Part shown: in pieces, positions 30,260 through 42,383 of the stretch
Numbering within the stretch: the first letter of the stretch is position 1
Layout of the letters: each line of letters starts with the position of its first letter
DNA from: Paracamarosporium sp. OC-R06-R3
Lineage: Eukaryota; Ascomycota; Dothideomycetes; Pleosporales; Didymosphaeriaceae
Direction of reading: 5' to 3'
Length of the DNA stretch: 64,000 bases
Assembly (NCBI GenBank): GCA_019828545.1
Contig: JACVRA010000064.1
Location: forward strand, 124,001 to 188,000
Notes under the pieces: model-generated
Seen by the model: only the letters and a program-made list of their open reading frames with translations
The model's database searches: none
Told to the model about the DNA's origin: nothing
Made by a program: the position numbers and the translations under genes

Positions 30260-33200
30260 ATGCGATCTTTCCGAATCCTTCTAATTACAATTGTGCTTCT
30301 CTTCTGCCTCTACACGGTCACAGCAGCTCCCCGGCACCCATTGGCGCGTCGACAAGATGACAATGAATCCGCTTCTATCACCTCCACAACAGCTGAGTCG
30401 GAACGACCCTCCTCCACATCTGCTCCCAGAGAGTCATCCACCGCGCAATCAGCATCCGAGCATCAGTCAACTACTGAAGAATCCGCTCCCCGCTCATCTG
30501 GAGTCGTGACCTCAACCACTGCCACGACATCCCCAAGTCCAACCGTGTCATCGAGCCCAACGACTACCAATGGGACTGATTCAGGTGGGCACAATCACCT
30601 GTCCATCTATCGAATGTGGCTAATATGATATCCGTACAGCCAGTGTCTCAGACGACCCGCTTCCACTTCATCCAAAGATCACCCCAGCTCTCGGGTTGAT
30701 TGGGGCATTACTTCTAATCACAGGTACTCTATATGCCGTTGTCGGAATCAAGAATCAATGGTGAGAAAGTCAGATTGCTCTCATGTGCGGTTCATTGACA
30801 GTGCTAGGATCTATGTCTTCGGCTCTGCGGCATACCTCACTGCACTTGCTGTGACTGTACTCATCGTCTATCTAATGGATCCACCGGTTTCGAAAGCGGT
30901 ACAGGGTGCATTCTTCGTGGCTGCTTTCCTCACTGGAGCCTTATTCGGAGCGCTGGCCTTGATCTTCTCTGACCTCACTGAAGGACTAGGATGCCTCCTG
31001 GGCGGTTATTGCCTCAGCATGTGGTTCCTGTCACTGAAAGAGGGTGGACTAATTACTTCAACCGGAGGCCGGGCCATCTTTATCGGCTGTATGAGCGTGG
31101 CTGGCTATGCCTTGTCATTCTCGCATTATACTCGCACATATGGCCTTATTGGATCGATTTCATTCTCTGGCGCCACGATCGCAATGCTGGGCGTCGATTG
31201 CTTCAGCCGTGCGGGCTGGAAAGAATTCTGGCTCTATCTTTGGAGTAAGCCTTGTTTGGATGTCACTTAACATGAAGCACGGCTAACCCGCACAGATCTG
31301 AACCCTGATGTCTTCCCTCTCAACACCAACACCTATCCAGTGACCAAGGGTCTGAAAGTAGAGCTTGCAGGTGTCGTCATTTTGTGTGTCTTCGGCGTCA
31401 TATCACAACTGCGTCTATGGAGACTCATCAAAGAACGTCGAGATAAGAGGGAGCAACATGAACAGGAAAGCGCAGAGAACCAACGAATACATGAGGCAGA
31501 GCTCGGCCGGAACATCGAAGATAGATTCCAGAAGGAACGCCGTGAATGGGAAGCTACCTACGGGGAGAAGAGCCTTCCGGGCTCAAGTGACGAATCCGGT
31601 CTCACCACCCCGCCGTCACCAAGCCTAAACGAAAAAGAGTGCTCGTCGTCCGTGTATAGTTCGAAGGTTGACCTTCCACGATCTGCGAACAAACAGGCCA
31701 TTGTGACCGTTTGCCCTGTGCAGGAAGATGAGATCCAACGAATCGATGAAATGGGGGTACCGGTCGCTCAAGAGAGCATTGTCAGCCATTCCACAGATAT
31801 CAGCCGGTCTAACAGCGCACGTCTGTCGTCTGAGGTGGTCGCTGCCTCGCGCATTTCCCGATCTGTATCCGCAACAAGCTCGCTCAAGCCATCCTCTCCT
31901 CCGCCGCCGGTCGTTGTTCCTCTCCCATTCCGAATTCCGCAGGAGAACGATGCGAAATCGCAAATCTCAGACAACACCTCTGTATCTGCCTTAGCCGACC
32001 CCGAGGAAGAACTTCCTGTCGCAGAAGATCCGTCTATTTCTCGTCGCTTGTCGGGTAAACCGACGATGAAGCGTATGTCCACAGTTAGATCATCGGTCGA
32101 TGGGTTCCAAGCCGAGGACGTAGTTATGATGTCGCAGATTGAGGATGACAGAGCGTCCTCTGTCGCGGCTACGTTGGATGAAGAAGACAAGATATCTTTG
32201 CAAGAGTTGTCTCCACCACAATCACCTGCAGCTGAGGAATTCAATATTGAGTATCCAAACACCAATGGGTCGAAAGAAAAGAATGCGATCACGGATGCTG
32301 CCTCTAAGATAGACGACGGCACAATTACTTTGGAAGGAAATGCCACGACGCCCAGCACTCCAACAATCGATGTTCAGGCTGCAGAAACAACGGAAGATGA
32401 AGCTAAAGCGCATGGATCGATACCTTCGCCGTCCCTGAGCGGTCCTCCTCAATCTCTTACTGTCAGCACTGATCCGAAACATCACGATACACGGCAGAAC
32501 CGCGATTCCGTTCGAAGCCCTCGCTCAAGGCACGACACATTGGTGAAAGAAGGTAGCGAGAAAAGCCAGGTGTCTAGTCCTGCGGAGTCGGGTGCACCAT
32601 CGACGACGTCCCAGGAAGATAAAGCAGTAGCTGTCATCGACGAGTTTTCGAATGCACTCCCAGTTCGGCTCTCCAAGGTAGCGCAATCCTACCGAACTAA
32701 CGAATGGGCAAAGCATCTCGAGGCAGCAGATAAACCAGAAGTGGACGATATCTCCGAGCCAAGCTCGCCTGGTGCTCAACTAGACCATGAGCGGCCCGCT
32801 CCAGTGAGCGAGGGCATCGCACAGCCGTTTGCCGTAGCTAAACGGGCATCGAAACGGGTATCTAGCGATAGCAATGTACACAGGAAGAATGCGTTTATGC
32901 AGATCAACTCAAACTCAGCAAGTCAGTCTCAGGACGAGCTTCCGGTCTTGTCTCAAGAAGCATCCCAGATCAAGGACAAGGGCGTTCGCATGTCTGTATC
33001 GCAACAACCCTCGACGGTCGATCTTGTTGGCAGGAGAGTCTCGTCTGGCCCTGCACAACTTCCTAGCAAGACTCTGATGGGCAAACGCGAGTCACTGATG
33101 CGTAACCGCGTTTCCTCGCAAAACTTCAACCAACAGATGAGCTCTACTAACGACTTGACCACAACAGCCGACGAGGATATGACCTTGGCGCAACGCAGGC

Positions 33201-33595
33201 GCGCACTGAAGCACCAGAAGCCCCCTTCGGCGTCGCAGAAGTGGCAGAAGAACAGCTGGGCAGTAGGCGCGCAAGTCGAGGGCTTCGACTCGCATCAGCC
33301 GAAACGGACAATCGGATCGGGCTCGGACCAGAAGCGCGAGGAGCTGCTTGCCGGGTGGAGAGGATCGATGCAGCAGAACGTAACGCCAATGCAGAGCGCA
33401 GCCGCGAGGGAGGAGCAACAGCGAGCAGCGATGGTGAACGCGAAGAGGCAGAAAGAAGTAGAGCAGCAGCAGCAGGCCATGATGACGCAACACCGCGAGT
33501 CGATGCGAAACAACATGATGAGGAGCTCCGAGATGCTCGACGCGCACCGCGAAGCAATGCGGCGCATGCAGGCCTCTGCAAACAGAAACGCATGA
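30260..33595 (+). CDS. DUF4203 (TM7S3/TM198-like) membrane protein with long cytosolic tail
   Basis: Four exons (30260-30584, 30640-30760, 30802-31244, 31296-33595) encode about 1,062 residues. A signal peptide (MRSFRILLITIVLLFCLYTVTAAP) is followed by a Ser/Thr-rich ectodomain of about 85 residues likely to be O-glycosylated. Next come six or seven membrane helices of the DUF4203 domain, ending near VELAGVVILCVFGVISQLRLW. The remaining 660 residues are a charged, low-complexity tail with coiled-coil stretches (KERRDKREQHEQESAENQRI; REEQQRAAMVNAKRQKEVEQQQQ). Its role in fungi is not known to me; topology suggests a plasma-membrane or vacuolar protein with a scaffold-like tail. Introns fall at the expected positions of the membrane domain. 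Confidence 0.85.
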
Positions 33596-35179
33596 GCACC
33601 ACCCACCACCTTTATATAATCAAGCCGACGGAACGTCTGGCAACACTCCTTTTTTTTCTTCCCCCCGTCATATCGACGCGGGTATATTGTATAAATTTCC
33701 ACGGACGGTTGGGTGGGCATGATACCCTGGACGGACAACGGCCAACTACTGGGCGCGGAGGTATAATGGGCGCATATTTTTTTCGGTTCAGCACACGGAT
33801 TTGAGTAGGGACGGGTATACTGTAGAGTTTGGGCATGGCAGGGATGGGATGACGGACCACGGACGGCGAGTAGGCTTCTACGACGGCCACGGGTACGGAT
33901 GGATGGCACGAGCTCAGACGCACGAGGCCCAAAGGACATCATGTCATGTCATGTCATGTATTCGATTGTCTAGTTTCAGCACGGGAATAGCTAGGAGGTA
34001 GCACACTATCTAATGGATTGCCTATTCTGTGGGAGGGTCGCTGTTGGGGGCAATTTCCCTAGTGTGTAGACGAGATTGGGGGTACCGCAGGCGTAGGGCC
34101 AGTCTATGCGCGACGTCATAGAGAGCCACGTTGGCAGGGGTACGGGGGAAGAGCATAAGGCAGAGGAAATTGCACGCCAGAGTCGCTGGCACGGCGGAGG
34201 GCGGATGGCAGGCGAACCGAGAGGGCGGATCTGGGTTGGGCCCGGGGCGGATGAGGCGTGCCTGGCGATGGCGTGGCGCGGCCAGGAACGGTGTCTCTTG
34301 GGCGTCAACGTCAGTGTTGGCGGCGTGCGAGGCGAGCAGAGAGGGCAATGCAGATGCAAGATGCACGATGCAAGATGCAATGCAGGGCCAGCGCAGGGCC
34401 AGCGCAGGGCGAACGTGGCGCGCGGGAGGCCGGGGCCGTGGATAAGCAGGGCTGCAGGTTGCTGTGCCCGATTTGTGCCAAATTTGTTTCTTCCTGGCGT
34501 TGGACAAGAGCCCTCGTTGTGGCTTTACGGCCTGTGTCCTGGGCTCCACTGCCTCTGCCCGGCCAGATATTGTGCCCCGTCGCCGTCTCGCCGCCGTCTC
34601 TGCCTGTCTTCTGCTGCTGCTTGTCTGCTGCTTGCCTACCTGCCTGCCTGCCTGCCTGCTGCTGCTGCTGCTGCCGCCCGCCTGCTGTCTCTCCATGCCT
34701 GTCTCGCCCGCCCAGACCACGCCCGTCGGAGCCGCTGCACCCTTCGCCGACCCCTTCGCTGCGTCGGCCAAACTCCCTCACCTCCACCCACAACGGCGTC
34801 CCACGACCCTCCCCAAGCTGCAGCGCTGCCAGCCCGCTGGTCCATAACCAACCGCCTGTTCGGCCTCCGCTCGCTCTACGCGTCGCCGCCCCGCCAGCCC
34901 GCCTCGCGCCTCTGGAACCCCGTCAATTCGTCGCCGCGCGCCCTTGCAGTCCACCAGTTCGAGCCAAACGTCCCCGTGCAACGCACCCTGTCCGACGCCG
35001 CCACCCGCGACGAGTACCCGCTGCTGTCCCTGCCGCAGCAGCGCCTGAGCCGCCAGAGCCCTGCACCCTCGTCGCTCGCCGTCGAACGTTCCACCGGCGG
35101 CGACAGCAGTCGCACCAGCATCCGCCTCCCGCGTGACCGCAGGAGCCTGCACATCAACTCGCAGCCGCCGACCCCGAGC
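33596..35179. other. long GC-rich leader/promoter upstream of ERF4
   Basis: 1.6 kb. The left part holds the DUF4203 3' UTR with a small TCATG tandem run near 33938-33959. From about 34100 all three plus-strand frames stay open for hundreds of bases because stops are rare in this GC-rich, CTG/CCTG-repeat-bearing stretch (CCTG runs near 34630-34660, then CTG repeats). The frame continuous with ERF4 is protein-like from about 34861, so ERF4 may start upstream of the position given below. Confidence 0.45.
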
Positions 35180-36008
35180 ATGGCCCTGGAGCACGAGTCC
35201 GCTGCTGCAGATGCACCCCAGGCGCCCGTCCCCGGTGCCCGTCCCAACGACTTGGAGGCCGGCGCCGCCATCTCCAAGCAGGCCACCCGCGCCTCGCTGC
35301 CCTCGCGTCCAAACTCGATGCATTCCAACGAGCAGCCCGACGGAGACGACGCTTCCGAGTTCGCCTGGGGCCCTTCGCACCCGTGCTTCCCGCATACGAA
35401 TCCCCATGTCCCGCTCAACTCGCCTTTGTACGACAGCACGCGCATCATACGCATAAAGCGCGACTGGATGGTTAAGGGCGATCTGGCACCCACCTTCGCC
35501 AATCTCTATCCTGAGATCCTGGATCCGCTCATCACCGAGGAAGACTTTAGGAAAATCGTACAGAAGATCAACGATGGCTTGGTGGAAGCGTTCGATCCTT
35601 TCACCTTCGGGGCTTGGCTAGATGCCGTCATGGGTGTGGCTACTTTCTGGCTGTGGGACGATGCGGGTCTCACCAATGTCAAGCGGAAACTGGCAAACCT
35701 GGAGGGCTGGATCGAGAACTGGAACAGGACGCAGGGGGAGAAAGAGGGCGTGAGGATAATTCCCCTGCGGCGGACGGGCTATCTGACTGTACGTAACAAC
35801 CCCATACACCACGTCCGCCTAGACTAACATATCCCAGCTCGATATCCAAATCCCAGATCCCCACCTAGGACCGGACAACAGCACAGTCTCGCGACCCGCA
35901 ACACACGAAGACAGCTTCCAGAACGGCGCCCTGCCCGAGCAAGGCTACCCCACCACACCCACCTTCCAAGTACATCAATCCTCGTCTCCAATCGCCACGG
36001 AGAGCTAG
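35180..36008 (+). CDS. ERF4: ERF4 / GOLGA7-family subunit of the palmitoyltransferase complex
   Basis: Two exons (35180-35788 and 35838-36008) give at least 259 residues. The Erf4 domain lies in the second half: TRIIRIKRDWMVKGDLAPTFANLYPEILDPLITEEDF, then INDGLVEAFDPFTFGAWLDAVMGVATFWLWDDAGL, and NRTQGEKEGVRIIPLRRTGYL spliced to LDIQIPDPHLG. In yeast Erf4 partners the DHHC enzyme Erf2 at the ER to palmitoylate Ras. The start is uncertain: the frame stays open to 34106, and the residues from about 34861 (NRLFGLRSLYASPPRQPASRLW) look coding, so an upstream exon or a start further 5' is possible. 35180 is the first ATG immediately before the domain-bearing part. Confidence 0.82.
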
Positions 36009-36416
36009 CATCAGCGTGTGCAGTCGTTGCGCGAGCACTACCTCTACTCTTTCTAGCACCATACCATCTCCTTTCCATATACCACTCAGCAACATGCTTC
36101 CACATCTGGCGCACCGGCATCTTTTCCCCCAAAAAATCATTCCCACGTTTCATTACCAGAACGGGAGCGCTGCGGCTGCCGCTTCCTTCCTTTCTCATCA
36201 CTTCACTTTACATCACGTCTAGACATGGCTGCCGCGAGGCATGGCATATTTGCGTTTTCGTCGGTTATTGCTGGTTTTTTTTTTCTACTGTTTCAGATAC
36301 CCGGTACGTTTGCTTGGTCTTGGCTTGCGTATTATGTCATATCATATCATTTCATATCTCTGCGTGCTTTCGTGTATTTTATCATGGCATAGGTGGGCGG
36401 GAATGGGTAGGTGCGT

Positions 36417-36442
36417 GGGGGGGGGGGGGGGGGGGGGGGGNN
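36417..36442. repeat. poly-G tract ending in undetermined bases
   Basis: Twenty-four consecutive G (36417-36440) followed by nn at 36441-36442. The undetermined bases probably mark a sequencing or assembly failure in the homopolymer, so the real length here is unknown. Confidence 0.9.
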
Positions 36443-37426
36443 GGTGTGGCATTAGCATAGCGTAGCGTAGCGTAGCATGGGTAATATATGGTGGGTGGGC
36501 TTGCTTTTAGAGTGTGCTGCTGGTTTTTCGTCTTGCGTTTTTCGTCTTGTCGAGTCGAGCTGAGCTGGTTGATTGATCGATTGATTTGCACGCGTTATAC
36601 AAAGACGAGGTGAGGCGAGAAGGGGCGGGGTGAGGCGCTTTGTGCTGTGCTATGCCGTGCTGTGCTATGCTGTGCCGTGTCGTGCTGTACTGTCGATCTA
36701 CATCCACTCTTTGTTTGTTCTGCCCTCGTGACGAATCGCTCGTGCTATCCTATCCTATCCTATCCTATACTATCCATGTGCATATGCATATGCATAACGA
36801 CCGTTTCGCCGATCCAATCGCAAGTAACTAACTTACCTCCCTTTTTTTTTCCTTCCCGGCTTGTTGATTGCGTGCACGGGGCTTGCCTGTTATGTATGTC
36901 CTTACGTGTATGTGCATGTGCATTGCTCTGTGAGCCGCTTTATCAGGGGTACGGCTTTGTTTTGTTTTGCGATGTCCATGGTCGGCGCTGGGTGTGGGTG
37001 GCTGGAGGATGGTGGGCGGGGTGTTTTTTTCGTTGGGAGAGAAGAGGTTTGTTCTGAGGGGTGGTGGGTGGGGGGTGGAGTGGGTGTGCTTAAGGGGTTT
37101 TGGTGGGCGTGGTGAGTATGATATAGAAGGGAGGGAAAAATGAGGTGTGTAAGTGGAGATGTTTGTATTGGGGTTGGGTGGGTGGATTGGAGGTGGATCG
37201 GGCTAGAGGGGAAGATTGGTAAGATGGGATGGTAGGGTTGAATGATGACGGAGAGGTGGTGTTGGCTTTAAAGTAGTTGTCCTGGGGTGCCGTGGTTTTG
37301 GACACTTAGTGTTAGAGCGTGGTGTACGTCGTGCTATGGTGATGGAAGAAACGGACTTGGGTTATGGTCCACTTCTTCCATCGTATTTTAAGATACTGAG
37401 ATTAGTGGGGCGAAAGTCGTCTCGTT

Positions 37427-37498
37427 TATCTCGTTCGTTTCGTTTATCTCGTTCATTTCGTTTATCTCGTTCGTTTCGTTTATCTCGCTCATCTCGTT
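37427..37498. repeat. 18-bp minisatellite, four copies
   Basis: Four head-to-tail copies of TATCTCGTTCGTTTCGTT; copies 1 and 3 are identical, copy 2 has one change and copy 4 three. The period is a multiple of three, so the minus strand stays open and would read as a repeated NERDKR hexapeptide, but that frame overlaps the 3' end of the epimerase gene and is probably not translated. Confidence 0.85.
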
Positions 37499-37610
37499 CA
37501 TCTACGTGCAGGCTTTTCAACGGTGATTGGACATCAATGACTGGCATTTCATGAGCTTTTAAGTATGGGATATCGTGAGACGTAAATCCAACCCATACAC
37601 AGACCGCCAT

Positions 37611-38785
37611 TTAAGCACCCACCTTCTCCGCATGGGTCTTGATCAAGCCCAGCTCCTTCGCCTCTTCTTCAACGATATCGGGCAACAAGTCTTTAACACT
37701 CTTCTGTTTCGGCGTCCACCCAAGCAGCTCCCGCGCTCTCACAGCCTTGCACCGCGAATTCGTCCCGACCAAGAATCCTGCCGCCCTCATCAACTTATTC
37801 GCCTCCTCGACAGGCAGACTGTCCACCTCCGCAGTCTCAATGAGTTTCTTATCGTTTGCGATCTTCGCAATTTGGTGAGCAATCTCACCCCAGACCAGCT
37901 CGCCGCTCTCCGCGAAGTAATAACCCTCCTCGTTCCATGTTGCTTTGCCGCCGCTAGGTTGCAGAGCTGCGGTCACGAGACCAAGGAACACGTTGGACAA
38001 ATCCTGCACGTGAACTTCATGCCAGATATTCTGGCCGGCATTGATTTGGAAGCCCTTCCCGCGGTTCAGCGTCGCCTGGGTGAGCTTGTAGACCTGCACG
38101 CTGCGTTGATTGTCGGGGCCACGACCAGGGCCGTAGATACACGGTGGACAGACAATGGCCGTGAAGATGTTACCTGGGTTCTTGGTCGCGGCATCCAAGA
38201 TGATCTTGTCGACGTTGCGGTGCTCGAAGCTATCGGGGACAGACGTAATCTCCTTGATACCGGCCCAATCGTCGTACACGTGGGCACCTTGCTCGCCGAA
38301 CGTCTTACGCTGTGTATCTGCGGAGGCCACAATTCCGGTACCAGACGTGTGGATTAAGTAGCCTGGCGTTTTCTTCTGGGCTAAGCCTGCCACGAGGGCA
38401 GTTGCTGCGCCTGGATGGTCCGCGTTGGCGGTGTGCACGATGATGTCGGCTTTGGCGGCTTCGGATGTGAGGAGGTCTGCGCTGTCCAAGTCACCGTAGA
38501 CAAGTTTCACTTTGGCATATTGGGCTGCGATTTTGGTGCCTTTGTCGGAGTTTCGGACTAAGGCGGTGATTTCAAGGTCGGGATAGGTGTGGGCGATGGC
38601 GTAAAGGGCATCTCCGCCGATGTAGCCTGTAGCACCGGTGCTGTAGGTTTGTTAGATACGTTTGCTATTTTAAAGATTTGTATAATGGTGGCACGTCGAG
38701 TATAAGCAATGACTGTAAGACATGAGGGCAATGGTTTGCTATGTCTAATTTTACGAATAGGCACTCACATGAAGAGCTTCGTCAT
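37611..38785 (-). CDS. NAD(P)-dependent epimerase/reductase (extended SDR)
   Basis: Two exons: a 17-nt first exon (38769-38785, MTKLF) and 37611-38640, giving about 348 residues. The Rossmann glycine motif TGATGYIGG is restored only by joining the tiny exon. Next come ITALVRNSDKG, HTANADHPGA, the active-site region HTSGTGIVAS, and YGPGRG. The YxxxK dyad of classic extended SDRs is not obvious; VYDDWAGIKEI and the Cys-Pro-Pro block are in its place, as in many fungal NmrA/epimerase-like proteins. Substrate unknown; a cytosolic reductase or epimerase is the safest call. Confidence 0.82.
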
Positions 38786-39378
38786 TTTTCAAATGGGAAA
38801 GGTGCAAACAATTGAGTTTTGTGCAGAGAAGAGTGGGTTTTGATGTGTGGAGGTGAGATTTCAGATGGCGAAACAAGTCGATTTATATTCTTACGTTAGA
38901 AGAGGCCGGCAAGGAGGAAGGCAGCTATTACCGACGAGAGAGAACGTTATTCCCGCGTCGGTGTGATTCCAAGTTGTAGATAGGATTAGAAATCAGCACC
39001 GAAAAAGGAAGAAGTTCGTAAGAAGAGAGGTACGCAGTGCACCGTGGGGCATCGGATGACTGACGCAATACTAGGTGAACATGGTAAGCGGCCAATGACG
39101 GCGCATCTTCTCCGAAAAATGTACCCGATTAGTATTTCTTAAGTATGGAATCATCGTAGATACTCCGATCTCTGGCCCCCAAAGAAAATACATCCTTGAC
39201 ATTTGTAGGGAGTCGGACGAAGCTCGGTGATCTTACTAAGCTTTGAAGCTCAAGCCACACCTTACGAGCTACGTCAAGCAGTTCGCGACGGACCATGGTG
39301 GAGCTGCCAGCACCGAACCGACACCTTCGATCAACGTTTCCTTGAACTCGAAGATAGTGCGCTTCTCCATTGTTCGCC
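38786..39378. other. bidirectional promoter, epimerase / VPS45
   Basis: 593 bp between divergent starts. No ORF or repeat of note. Confidence 0.45.
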
Positions 39379-41342
39379 ATGGATATTGTACAAGCCGTCT
39401 CCGGCTACATCACGAAGATGGTGTCGGCCGGAGACAGCGCTGCGGCAGGCACCTCGGCCGCGAAGATGAAGATACTCCTGCTAGATAACGATACGGTAGG
39501 TCTGTCTACTCCATCTATGAGTAGACTATTCATGTTCTAAATCCTCTCAGGTCTCAATAGTATCTACTGCGACGACCCAATCCGCCCTCCTGAACCATGA
39601 GGTTTACCTCACCGAGTACGGCCCCCGCAACCCCGCCCTGAGCAACCCTTCTGACCCGTAGACTACAGTCGAGTAGATAATCAGACCCGAGAGAAGATGC
39701 GCCATCTTCGTTGCCTGTGTTTCGTGCGACCGTCGCCCGAATCAATACAAAGCTTGATCGAGGAGCTGCGAGAGCCCAAATACGGAGAGTACCATATCTG
39801 TAAGCTGGCGCAAAGACTGCAGATTATGGATGGAAGGGCTGATTGAATTCAGACTTTAGCAACATCATCAAGAAATCATCACTCGAGCGACTCGCAGAAG
39901 CGGACGACCACGAAGTTGTTCGCGCGGTGCAGGAATACTTCGCCGACTTTCTCATTATAAATCCCGACCTGATGTCGCTGAACTTGGCATTCCCACAGCA
40001 CAGGATATGGAGCTCAAACCCGGATACTTGGAACGCAGAATCTCTGCAGCGGTCTACCGAGGGTGTACTGGCATTGCTGCTTGCATTGAAGAAGAAGGCA
40101 TTGATCCGATATCAAAAGAACAGTCCTTTGGCTAGGAAACTGGCGACCGAGGTGCGATATAACATGACACAAGAGGAGCAATTATTCGATTTTCGGAAAA
40201 CCGATACACCACCAATACTGTTGATCGTGGACCGGAGGGACGATCCTGTTACCCCGCTGTTGACGCAGTGGACGTATCAAGCGATGGTTCATGAATTGCT
40301 TGGGATAAACAATGGCCGAGTCGACTTGCGAGACGTGCCAGATATAAGACCAGAGCTAAAAGTATGTTAGTTTCACAAAAGCAACAACGTACACTAATTT
40401 GCATGGTAGGAAATCACGCTTTCACAAGACCAAGACCCATTTTTCAAAAAGAACATGTACCTCAATTTTGGTGATCTCGGCCAAAACGCCAAAGAATACG
40501 TCGAACAATTTGCATCAAAACAGCAGGGCTCGCAAAAGCTCGATTCCATTGCGGACATGAAACGTTTCATCGAAGATTTCCCGGAGTTCCGCAAACTGTC
40601 CGGGAACGTAACAAAACACGTAACTCTAGTTGGAGAGCTAAGTCGAAGAGTGGGAGAGGATAGCCTTTTGGAGGTGAGCGAGCTGGAGCAGAGCTTAGCT
40701 TGCACAGACAACCACTCGAATGACGTCAAATCTCTTCAACGAATCATTCAAGACCCAAAAATTCCCGCAGACAACAAGCTACGACTTACAGCCATCTACG
40801 CTCTGCGATATTCAAAACATTCTTCCAACTCGACGCCTATGTTGCTCGATCTATTAGAAGTTACTGGTGGTGTTTCGCGGCATCGCATCAGTCTTGTCAA
40901 AAAGCTTCTGGCATATCACAACTCTCTACAGGCTACCAACGTCGCCGGAGGTATCCCAGAGCTTTTCCAACCTGGCTCATTCTTTGGCGGAGCTCGTGAC
41001 CGACTCAAGGGCTTGAAGGGTGTCGAGAACGTCTATACTCAGCATTCGCCACGATTAGAGGCAACATTGCAGGAGCTCATAAAAGGACGACTCAACCAAC
41101 AGGTTTACCCGTTCGTTGAGGGCGGTGGATCTACCAAGGACAAGCCTCAAGATATCATCATTTTCATGGTGGGCGGTACGACGTACGAAGAAGCCAAGAT
41201 GGTTGCGCAGGTCAATGCAAGCTCGCCTGGCGTGCGAGTAGTCCTGGGCGGCACAACAGTCCATAATAGCTCGTCTTTCTTGGAGGAGATCGCCGAGTTT
41301 TGGCCTGAGCCTGAGTCTACCGCCGCTCGATCGAGAAGATAA
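39379..41342 (+). CDS. VPS45: Sec1/Munc18-family vacuolar sorting protein Vps45
   Basis: Five exons (39379-39495, 39551-39615, 39669-39799, 39853-40361, 40410-41342) join to about 584 residues. Vps45 binds the syntaxin Tlg2/Pep12 and drives SNARE assembly for Golgi-to-endosome traffic. The start MDIVQAVSGYITKMVS and the following KMKILLLDNDT-VSIVSTATTQSALLNHEVYL match the family. Domain 2/3 blocks (LLIVDRRDDPVTPLLTQWTYQAMVHELLGI; MYLNFGDLG) and the C-terminal IIFMVGGTTYEEAKMVAQVN are intact. The second intron was set by requiring YLTDRVDNQTREKMRHLRCL to read through. Confidence 0.94.
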
Positions 41343-41963
41343 TGTCAATCATTCAAGGGAATCCTGATACCACTTTTTATGTCATTTACACTATTCAGGC
41401 ACTTTAGGCGGAATTGTTAGACAGTACGATGTTAGGTGTTGGGCGTAGTGGGCCATGGTCAGATAATATACCAAAGCTGTTGTATCACAGGCATGATCTA
41501 CGGATCATAGAGTCCAACTTTCTTTATGCAGAACATCATAGAAAAAGTAGAGGTTTGAACAGAATAAGCTCTGTGCATCCGTAGAACATGTTCTACCATA
41601 TCTAAAAACCGTATCCCGTGAACTATAACCGCTGATCTTGTCTGCAAAGTGGACCGTGTAGTCCGTTATAAGACAATACTAATTCTTCGTATTCAGAGCA
41701 GGAGAAGCTGCAAATCCTTCTGAAGGAACAAATGGGATGATGCGCCCAAGGCTCTGGAGCAACTCAGGGTACATCAGCGGACGATCCTACATGGTGGTGG
41801 TGGGTTTGCTTACAATGAGGTTTAGCGTGTAAGTGTTGTGGTCGGTAAGACTTTATCTCATTGTGAAGCTTACATTTGATTCTAGGTACCCTGCTAGACT
41901 TCACCACTACGACACGAACATATATGAGACTTCCAATCTAGTAAGTAGTTGCGATAAGGCGAA
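41343..41963. other. spacer downstream of VPS45
   Basis: About 620 AT-rich bases. I see only a short frame at 41833-42018 with no protein-like features; it ends in GTAAGT-like sequence near 41941 that could serve a leader intron of the next ORF. Confidence 0.4.
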
Positions 41964-42383
41964 ATGCACGTGGGCCAAACGAGTATATGGGCTCGAGGGC
42001 ATATGCAACCTGTCTTAGACAAAGCGCAAAGACACCGACACCGACCTTTGTACTTGCAAGGACCTACTAAGACCACCTGTGATACGTGTAGGTTGGTTAC
42101 CAGCACAGGATGTACATTCGTAAGCGGCTCGTCAGTTTGCGACTGGTGCAAGACATTTGGTCGGCCGTTCTGCACCTACAACCCGAAGGTGAATAGTTTG
42201 GAGAACGCTAGGAGGGGAAACTCAGAAATCATCAAACTCGTCGCCACTCTAATATACCAACCTCCCGTTACCCCTTCTGGTCAGAGTTCGGACATGGAAT
42301 TTGGAGATCTCCCGCGCGAATTGGCAGATTTAGCGAGGGAGGAAAGCCAGAATGAAGAAGAATTACTTATCGAAGAGGATTAA
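41964..42383 (+). CDS. small cysteine-rich protein with a Zn2Cys6-like pattern
   Basis: A 139-codon frame, MHVGQTSIWARGH... to EELLIEED. Its middle reads TCDTCRLVTSTGC, eight residues, then CDWCKTFGRPFC: spacing C-x2-C-x8-C-x8-C-x2-C-x6-C, close to a fungal Zn2Cys6 binuclear cluster but with longer loops and fewer basic residues than a DNA-binding one. The C-terminus is acidic. No regulator middle domain follows, so it may be a stand-alone zinc-binding protein, a truncated regulator, or the edge of a decaying gene. Start and existence are not certain. Confidence 0.5.
   Translation: MHVGQTSIWARGHMQPVLDKAQRHRHRPLYLQGPTKTTCDTCRLVTSTGCTFVSGSSVCDWCKTFGRPFCTYNPKVNSLENARRGNSEIIKLVATLIYQPPVTPSGQSSDMEFGDLPRELADLAREESQNEEELLIEED

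Larger units (their letters stand above)
36009..37610. other. repeat-rich intergenic region
   Basis: 1.6 kb with no credible gene. It contains many short tandem runs: CATAT/TCATA near 36330-36355, a poly-G tract with undetermined bases, TAGCG repeats near 36455-36475, TGCTG/TGCCG runs at 36640-36690, TATCC repeats near 36748-36770, and an 18-bp minisatellite at 37427-37498. Strand asymmetry is strong (G/T rich on plus). Confidence 0.6.

Noticed and set aside
34106..35827. 573-codon frame covering the whole region upstream of ERF4
   Set aside because: All three frames are open here because stops are rare in GC-rich CTG/CCTG-repeat DNA. Only the part from about 34861 looks protein-like; I kept the conservative start and noted the doubt.
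37362..37610. Minus-strand frame with NERDKR repeats
   Set aside because: Created by the 18-bp minisatellite; it overlaps the probable 3' UTR of the epimerase and its flanks do not look like protein.
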